A stretch of 9,765 bases of DNA from DAOUBP01 sp034432655 (GTDB lineage: Bacteria > Chloroflexota > Anaerolineae > CG2-30-64-16): the NCBI GenBank assembly GCA_034432655.1, contig DAOUBP010000010.1, positions 1-9,765 on the forward strand, written 5' to 3'. A program made the translations under genes and the position numbers. Shown here piece by piece: positions 5,497 through 9,765 of this stretch. Under the pieces are notes generated by a model. The model saw nothing but the letters and a program-made list of their open reading frames with translations. It did no database searches and was not told where the DNA came from. Each line of letters begins with the position of its first letter. Position 1 is the stretch's first letter.

Positions 5497-8148
5497 CTAC
5501 CAGGGTGACGCTGGAAAGCTGGGATCCACCTGGGCGAGGCATTCCCGCCATACGACGGTGTTTGTGAAGCCTGATCGCTCTGCAATGCACCCGCGGTATT
5601 GTTGGGCGCGTTCCTGGGCCTGGTCGAGTGTGAGGTCGACATCCGCCCCCGCAAGGGCCTGAGTACAGGCATCCAGAAACCAACGAAACCACGGCACAAG
5701 CCACTTCTGTCCCAGATACGCCAAGTCAGATGGCCCCGTGGTAGCGACAGTGGAAACATAAGCCTGGGCCCGCTCCACGCCAAGGACGTTGCGATATTCG
5801 GTAGACTCTGCTACTGACCGACGCGCTGGCACACCTGAAGATCTCATGGTTTGACGGGTCAGGAAACTAATCCACTGCCAGCATGCCTCGGCCTGTTCGG
5901 TCTTCTGCGAAATGAAATAGCCTGTTGCCGAGGCGATATTCGTGCGCCCCTTGCCGTTCGGCAGCGGCGCGACACCCACTTCGAGACTTTTCGTGTCGAT
6001 AGGCTGCCCACCGTAGTACGCAGGCAACTCGATCCACATCGCGATCTTGCCCTCCTGAATCAGAGTGGTGCGTGCAAGGGCCCAATTGCTGAGAAATCTA
6101 TCGTCGCCGAGGCTTTGGGCGGTAACACGAAACGCAGGATAGTCGTTGTTCAAGCGCGCCAGATCAAGATACCAGCGCAACGCCTGGCGGATCTCAGGAT
6201 CAGCGAAGCGCGGGTGGGGCGGGACTTGCTGGAAATCCACGAGCGTTCCGGCGTGTTGATTCAGGAAGAAGACCAGTTCACTGGTCCAATCCGCATTCGG
6301 CACAAAACCAAACTGCTGGCGCTCTGGATCGGTCAACGCGGCCGCAGCGGCAAGGAAATCATCCAAATCCCAGTCAGCCGACGGCACTGCCACCCTGTTC
6401 GCCGCAAAAAGCTCGCGATTGAAGAGGAGCACGGCAGGCGAGATGGAGGCCGGGATCGCCCATTGTTGACCGTCGAAATGAAATTGTGAAACCCATTGTG
6501 GGTATAAGTCATCCACGGCGAAACCTGTATCTTGTTCCAAGAACGGATCCAAAGACATCAGGTTGTCTGCATAGGCCTCTTCCTGGCTCTCACCATACCA
6601 GACAAAGCAATCGGCCCGATCCGCAAGTGCTGGAATGCCGAAGTCACGCGATCCAGGCTGAAATCGGGGCGGCACCACCTCAACATGAACCGTTCCTTGC
6701 TGCCGTTCGTATTCTTCGGCCAAATCCCTGATGATTGCGCGGTCTTCGGGATGATCAACTGCAAACATAATCGTAATGCGCTCATTCGCCGCGGTTGGCG
6801 CATCTGCGATGCCGTCCACGACTGGTCCAGGTTGCGCCCGTTCTGCTGCCCGAATGCGATCTTGAACTGCCTTTTGGGCTGAGGCAAGTCGTGACGTTGC
6901 AGGAATATTATCTTTTAGGATATCAAGCAGCGCGTTGTGCATTTCGTCCCGCCTAAGGTAAGGAACCGCCTCCGATGGCGCAGATGCCACGTTTGCAAGC
7001 GTACTTTGCAGCAGTGCTCCCACCGGCTGTGGCACTTTCTGCCAGAAAGCGTTCCGTTCGGCGATGGATCGCCGCGCTGGCAACAAGTGCGCTTTTCCAG
7101 TCAGTTGTTCTGGTGTTTGGCGAGTCAGAAATGCTAACCAGCGCCAGGTTGCCTGTGGTTGGTTCGTAAATGCGCTCATTGCGTAGCCGATGATATTCCA
7201 CTCTGCATGGCATTGCCCTTGCTCGCCGCATGGCAGAAGCGTCACGCCGATTTCAGGATGGGGTGCGAAGTGGGCGAGGTCTGCCAGGGTACCACTCCAC
7301 ATCGCCGCCCGCTTGTCTTCGATGAGTTCTCGGCGACCAACCAGGTGGTCGCCATCAAGTGGATTGGGAATAATGTTATTATGAATCAGCTCGCGATACC
7401 AATCCACGGCTTGCACGACGCGTGGGTCATCCAGAGCGATTGCGCTTGTGTCGCCATATAGCCCCGCCTTTCGCATGATCAGCTCAGTGTTGACAACCGC
7501 GGCGTGTGGTACGAAGCCGTATTGTGCGTTCGTCTCATCCGCTTTCTTCGCAAGTGTTGTCGCTAGGGTGGAAAAGTCGGCCATCGTCCAATTGGGTTGC
7601 GGGTCGTGCAGTCCAGCGGTCGTAAGGTGGTCTCTATTATAGAAAATAACAGGAGTATTAAGGGCAATGGGCACGCCCCAGACGCCCTCCTGCCACTGAA
7701 CGCCGGACCACGCGGCCGGGAAGAAATCTTGCGCGTCAAATAGCGTGTCGGCTGCGATCAGAGGCGTCAGGTCATACAATACTCGCTGTTCTGTGCCTTC
7801 CACCAGAGGGCTGTAGGCAAAGGCATCGGCTGTTCTTGCCAGCACTCCCCAGCTATCCGCCTCCGGCTGCTGTCGCAAGTTCGCTTCAATTGAAACCAAC
7901 TCTACCTCGAGATCCTGATTCCCCTGTTCGAACCTTTGGATGAGACTTTCGAAGCGCGCTATCTCTGCATCGGCCACAGCGAAACGAATGGTCGTGAGTT
8001 CGAGTGACTGTGAGGTTGGGACTGTGCTCATTCTCAGACCGAGGCCTGATTCAGCACGACGCTGACAGGCGCTTGCGATTATTGTGATGCTCATCATTAC
8101 GATGATAAAGGAGACTTTGTAAAGATTTCGCTGTTTTGTTTGTATCAT
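5497..8148 (-). CDS. Lipoprotein with two fused extracellular solute-binding domains (paralog 1)
   Basis: Predicted 883 residues from ATG 8148. GAGGA lies 10 nt upstream, and this start puts the lipoprotein signal directly at the N-terminus (lipobox ASAC, Cys28). Domain 1 (about 50-430) has DFFP, GVWGVP, FYN, ATWRWLAFLTRQ and LLPARRSIAE. Domain 2 (about 456-840) repeats the pattern with DLYP, QQWAIP, LFN, ACWQWISFLTRQ and GVPARRSVAE. Both match family 1 ABC extracellular solute-binding proteins, which usually have one domain of about 400-450 residues, so this is a tandem duplication-fusion. Cys514, Cys756, Cys854 and Cys870 align with cysteines of the other two paralogs. Cys307 and Cys313 (CGEQGQC) in domain 1 and Cys828 in domain 2 are extra. 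The start lies 34 nt after the DsbA-like gene stop, so they probably share an operon. Ligand and partner permease are unknown. Confidence 0.9.
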   Translation of the reverse strand: MIQTKQRNLYKVSFIIVMMSITIIASACQRRAESGLGLRMSTVPTSQSLELTTIRFAVADAEIARFESLIQRFEQGNQDLEVELVSIEANLRQQPEADSWGVLARTADAFAYSPLVEGTEQRVLYDLTPLIAADTLFDAQDFFPAAWSGVQWQEGVWGVPIALNTPVIFYNRDHLTTAGLHDPQPNWTMADFSTLATTLAKKADETNAQYGFVPHAAVVNTELIMRKAGLYGDTSAIALDDPRVVQAVDWYRELIHNNIIPNPLDGDHLVGRRELIEDKRAAMWSGTLADLAHFAPHPEIGVTLLPCGEQGQCHAEWNIIGYAMSAFTNQPQATWRWLAFLTRQTPEQLTGKAHLLPARRSIAERNAFWQKVPQPVGALLQSTLANVASAPSEAVPYLRRDEMHNALLDILKDNIPATSRLASAQKAVQDRIRAAERAQPGPVVDGIADAPTAANERITIMFAVDHPEDRAIIRDLAEEYERQQGTVHVEVVPPRFQPGSRDFGIPALADRADCFVWYGESQEEAYADNLMSLDPFLEQDTGFAVDDLYPQWVSQFHFDGQQWAIPASISPAVLLFNRELFAANRVAVPSADWDLDDFLAAAAALTDPERQQFGFVPNADWTSELVFFLNQHAGTLVDFQQVPPHPRFADPEIRQALRWYLDLARLNNDYPAFRVTAQSLGDDRFLSNWALARTTLIQEGKIAMWIELPAYYGGQPIDTKSLEVGVAPLPNGKGRTNIASATGYFISQKTEQAEACWQWISFLTRQTMRSSGVPARRSVAESTEYRNVLGVERAQAYVSTVATTGPSDLAYLGQKWLVPWFRWFLDACTQALAGADVDLTLDQAQERAQQYRGCIAERSGFTNTVVWRECLAQVDPSFPASPW

Positions 8149-8158
8149 GCGGTTACGT

Positions 8159-8163
8159 TCCTC
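8159..8163 (-). promoter_or_regulatory. Ribosome binding site fixing the start of paralog 1
   Basis: GAGGA lies 10 nt before ATG 8148. An in-frame upstream ATG at 8205 would overlap the DsbA-like gene by 23 nt, lacks a comparable site, and would add a 19-residue polar stretch ahead of the signal peptide. Confidence 0.5.
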
Positions 8164-8182
8164 GGCAGTGGTTGTCGTTTGG

Positions 8183-8854
8183 TTATGGGAGGGCAGCCTG
8201 GACATAGGTCTCGAGGGTAGAGAGGGGTGGACTGCCCGCTAACATGAGTCCATTAATGAACAGAGTTGGAGTGCCTTGGACGCCGTAACTTCGCCCCTGC
8301 GCCTGATCTGCTCGAATCTCATTGGCGATTGACTCAGAATTCAGACATGTGTTGAACGAGATTTCGTCCAGACCTATGAGCTGAGCATACTTAACAAGAT
8401 CTGCATCGGACAAGGCGTTCTGATGCGCGAAGAGAGCATCATGCATCTCCCAAAACTGGCCCTGCTCATATGCACATTCCGCTGCAACCGCGGCAGCAAA
8501 GGCACGTGGATGAAGCTCCTGTAGCGGAAAGTCCCGATATACCAAGCGTAAGTTATCACCGTATTTGTCAAGCAGGCTCTGAAGATTCGAAGCAGCCTCA
8601 GCACAATACGGACATTCGAAGTCAGAAAACTCAACGATGACAACTCTTGCCGCTGCTGATCCCAACGAAGGATCGTCATCTTCGGATATTATCTCAGGGC
8701 GAGAGACCTCTGACTTGGACATCAACGCAGTAAGTGCCGCGATCACATCTTGATCAAGTGCGTTCAAGCGCAGCAGGACAGCGCCCAACAGAAGTACTTG
8801 CAATACCAACAGCAGCATTCCTGTGCCAGCCAGCCAATTATCAACTCTTTTCAT
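8183..8854 (-). CDS. Membrane-anchored DsbA-like thiol-disulfide oxidoreductase
   Basis: Predicted 223 residues from ATG 8854, with AGGAAGG (8866-8860) 5 nt upstream. In-frame ATGs at 8881 and 8872 are less well placed. One hydrophobic segment (about 10-30) anchors the protein with its C-terminus outside. A short stalk (31-65) leads to a thioredoxin-fold domain of the Thioredoxin_4/DsbA_4 type. The active site is CPYC (81-84) after the strand VVIVEFSDFE, and the cis-proline loop is GTPTLFING (194-202). Cys127 and Cys170 match the extra Cys pair often seen in this subfamily. The family oxidises or rearranges disulfides in exported proteins. Likely local clients are the nine-Cys protein encoded upstream and the cysteine-bearing lipoproteins downstream. 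The stalk (LRLNALDQDVIAAL) resembles that of the redoxin remnant at 9311-9562. No DsbB or VKOR partner is in the window. Confidence 0.92.
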   Translation of the reverse strand: MKRVDNWLAGTGMLLLVLQVLLLGAVLLRLNALDQDVIAALTALMSKSEVSRPEIISEDDDPSLGSAAARVVIVEFSDFECPYCAEAASNLQSLLDKYGDNLRLVYRDFPLQELHPRAFAAAVAAECAYEQGQFWEMHDALFAHQNALSDADLVKYAQLIGLDEISFNTCLNSESIANEIRADQAQGRSYGVQGTPTLFINGLMLAGSPPLSTLETYVQAALP

Positions 8855-8886
8855 GCGAGCCTTCCTAAGCATTGGGTCCACGGGTG

Positions 8887-8930
8887 ACGGTCTGGAGCAC
8901 TTCTTGGAGTGGATAGATGCTCCAGACCGT
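8887..8930 (-). terminator. Perfect 13-bp hairpin between the small Cys-rich gene and the DsbA-like gene
   Basis: ACGGTCTGGAGCA and its exact complement TGCTCCAGACCGT flank an 18-nt loop (8900-8917). The hairpin starts 5 nt after the stop of the small Cys-rich gene and ends 32 nt before the DsbA-like start. On the minus strand it is followed by CACCCGTGG rather than a U-run, so it is not a classic intrinsic terminator. It may be a partial terminator, or an mRNA 3'-end stabiliser or processing site that makes the small secreted protein more abundant than the downstream products. A two-fold operator is less likely given the long loop. Confidence 0.75.
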
Positions 8931-8935
8931 AGTTC

Positions 8936-9265
8936 TTAGTTACAGAAAGGACTTACACACGTGGGCCAGCCCACACATTCTGTCCAGGAACTGTCCTGGC
9001 ATGGACAGCTACCAGGTTCGCCCTGTTCGCAGTGGCATTCTTTCTGTACGTACCATTTTGTGTGCCAAAAGTTGTACCACTGACCAACCCATGGATGACA
9101 GTCGCCGTACCGGTCAACTGGAATACACATGGGAGCTGCACCTGCTGCGGAAGTCGTTCTTGTCAAAACGCCGCTGAAAGCAGCCGTTGTCAGTAATGCC
9201 GTCACAACAACTACCAAGACAAGGAATCTTCGGATGGTTGTCGGTTTGTAGAGTGTCTTGGTCAT
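8936..9265 (-). CDS. Small secreted Cys- and Trp-rich protein
   Basis: A product of 109 residues with a strong start: GGAGG (9277-9273) lies 7 nt before ATG 9265. Residues 1 to about 44 form an export signal. It has a polar N-terminus, Arg12-Arg13 in TTIRRFLVLV, a hydrophobic core (14-32), and an AAGAA stretch as likely cleavage site. The twin arginine followed by hydrophobics is Tat-like but not the full consensus. The mature part, about 65 residues, has nine Cys (47, 56, 77, 79, 87, 89, 97, 103, 108) and six Trp (59, 63, 67, 71, 94, 100). It includes CHC and CPC pairs and the stretch SSWTECVGWPTC. I do not recognise a family. The position after a redoxin gene and before a DsbA-like gene suggests a disulfide-bonded exported protein. 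The mauD-mauA order of methylamine dehydrogenase loci is similar, but homology to the MauA light chain is not evident. An odd Cys count leaves one thiol free or intermolecular. Confidence 0.8.
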   Translation of the reverse strand: MTKTLYKPTTIRRFLVLVVVVTALLTTAAFSGVLTRTTSAAGAAPMCIPVDRYGDCHPWVGQWYNFWHTKWYVQKECHCEQGEPGSCPCQDSSWTECVGWPTCVSPFCN

Positions 9266-9310
9266 TCTGCTACCTCCACCTGTTACTGGAATGTTTCAAG
9301 ATAGTTGAGT

Positions 9311-9562
9311 TCAAATTCCCATCAAACGCCGATATGCACCTCCTTTCCCGGCCAGATCGGGCAAGGTGAAATCCGGCGCAACGGTTCCGACCGGCAAGCC
9401 CAAATCCTGCATCTGCGCGCCAACTGGCCCGCTGCTCAACGCGGCCAACACCTGACCCTGCAACTGGTTCATGCGCAGGAACAGCCCGCCGATCGCGATC
9501 ATCAGCAGGATGATGATCGCCATGAACATCAGCAGCAAGACGTTGGCGCGGGTCTCGGTCAT
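9311..9562 (-). pseudogene. Truncated membrane-anchored redoxin (MauD/TlpA-like), catalytic domain lost
   Basis: Translation from ATG 9562 (GGAGA 6 nt upstream) gives 83 residues. A transmembrane helix spans about 8-30. A stalk, LRMNQLQGQVLAAL, precedes LPVGTVAPDFTLPDLAGK (56-73), the characteristic opening of AhpC/TSA-redoxin domains such as MauD. These proteins normally continue for about 120 more residues with a CxxC site. Here the sequence runs into GGAYRRLMGI and stops. The following DNA looks more AT-rich by eye, so a deletion or recombination joint probably lies near 9340. The joint region also contains AAAGGAGGTG (about 9346-9337), an excellent Shine-Dalgarno with no start codon at normal distance. 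The product might persist as a bare anchor peptide but cannot be a redox enzyme. Confidence 0.7.
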
Positions 9563-9689
9563 GTGGGTTCTCCGCAGCGGGGGTCGCTGTGTGTATGCAT
9601 GAGTTGGTAACACCATCAATCTACCACAAACGCTGCAGCGCGTATAGATGCATTAATACTCAGGTCGCGAGTATATTTGTCACCGGCGC
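9563..9689 (-). other. Upstream region of the cluster; possible promoter and operator
   Basis: This stretch precedes the redoxin remnant and, if the molecule is circular, joins bases 1-96 to form a 223-bp intergenic region. It looks more AT-rich than its surroundings between about 9600 and 9680. GTGACA (9684-9679) could serve as a -35 element, but no well-spaced -10 is clear. The paired arms ATACTC and GAGTAT are described separately. I see no gene here. The frame downstream of the paralog 3 stop would continue across the junction to a TGA near 9662-9660. Confidence 0.35.
9656..9674. promoter_or_regulatory. Short inverted repeat upstream of the cluster
   Basis: ATACTC (9656-9661) and GAGTAT (9669-9674) are exact complements separated by 7 nt. 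The site lies about 95-110 bp upstream of the first start codon, in the AT-rich part of the intergenic region. It is a plausible operator half-site pair, but six-base arms can occur by chance. Confidence 0.25.
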
Positions 9690-9765
9690 TGGCTGGAAGC
9701 AGGTGTCAAGGTCATCGCCGGGAGCATCGGGGGAGATGTGGCGGGCGGCGACGTCCACGCCCAGA
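9690..9765. repeat. Right copy of 76-bp terminal direct repeat
   Basis: Identical to bases 1-76 with no mismatch that I can see. It runs to the last base of the window. Removing one copy leaves 9,689 unique bases. Read as a circle, the third lipoprotein gene's 3' flank continues directly into the upstream region of the redoxin remnant. Confidence 0.95.

Noticed and set aside
5436..5783. N-terminal extension of paralog 2 up to 5783
   Set aside because: It overlaps the C-terminal coding region of paralog 1 in another frame and shows no signal peptide. A ribosome binding site supports the start at 5435.
2892..8148. Internal similarity of the lipoproteins as misassembly duplicates
   Set aside because: The paralogs and their two halves share motif order, but most residues differ, so these are old duplications rather than copied sequence.
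8936..9265. Small Cys-rich protein as a true methylamine dehydrogenase light chain (MauA)
   Set aside because: MauA has about 12 Cys, a longer mature chain and a distinct pattern including CC pairs. Only an SW-x-x-C stretch and the gene context are reminiscent.
8936..9265. Small Cys-rich protein as a RiPP or lanthipeptide precursor
   Set aside because: It has a normal export signal rather than a leader peptide, and no modifying enzyme such as LanM, radical SAM or YcaO is present.
9187..9369. Plus-strand open frame across the gap between the small Cys-rich gene and the redoxin remnant
   Set aside because: It is antisense to the export signal and both ribosome binding sites of the minus-strand genes, and its product resembles no protein.
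9495..9520. Inverted repeat GCGATCATC / GATGATCGC with an 8-nt loop
   Set aside because: It lies inside the transmembrane coding region of the redoxin remnant and follows from repeated Ile and Met codons. It is not positioned as a regulatory or terminator hairpin.
1..9765. The 76-bp direct repeats as attL/attR of an integrated element
   Set aside because: No integrase or tRNA gene is present, and the repeat boundaries coincide with both window edges, which assembler overlap explains better.

Overview
The window reads as one minus-strand gene cluster from a moderately GC-rich bacterium. In transcription order (right to left) it holds: a truncated membrane-anchored redoxin remnant (9562-9311), a small secreted Cys/Trp-rich protein (9265-8936), a perfect 13-bp hairpin (8930-8887), a membrane-anchored DsbA-type thioredoxin-fold protein (8854-8183), and three large paralogous lipoproteins (8148-5497, 5435-2892, 2598-97). 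Each lipoprotein is a tandem fusion of two ABC-type extracellular solute-binding domains. The third is separated from the second by an IS3-family remnant (about 2836-2603). I see no convincing plus-strand gene, tRNA, rRNA or CRISPR array. I also see no permease, ATPase, replication or integrase gene. The host cannot be fixed from sequence alone. Lipoprotein-type binding proteins with redoxin and DsbA-like anchored proteins would fit Chloroflexota such as Anaerolineae or Caldilineae, but this is a weak inference.

The first 76 bases (1-76) are identical to the last 76 (9690-9765), and the repeat starts and stops exactly at the window edges. The simplest reading is a circular assembly with about 9,689 unique bases, either a real circle or a perfect tandem array collapsed by the assembler. 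On a circle, the third lipoprotein gene would lie about 220 bp upstream of the redoxin remnant, and all genes would run the same way round.

The most notable signal is thiol chemistry. In all three double-domain lipoproteins, the second domain (never the first) carries Cys in the same two places: ADC, and C replacing A/T in the motif (A/T)WxW. A C-terminal tail holds a further Cys pair ending in C-x2-QVDP. Upstream lie a CPYC oxidoreductase and a nine-cysteine secreted protein. A coherent but unproven reading is an extracytoplasmic module in which the DsbA-like protein forms disulfides in the small protein and in the C-terminal halves of the lipoproteins. The lipoproteins would capture oligosaccharide-like or other ligands for a transporter encoded elsewhere.

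The locus also shows decay and rearrangement. The redoxin gene stops just before its catalytic domain. The IS3 remnant has a one-base frameshift and sits at what looks like the ancestral start codon of the third lipoprotein gene, whose expression may now depend on the remnant's promoter and ribosome binding site.
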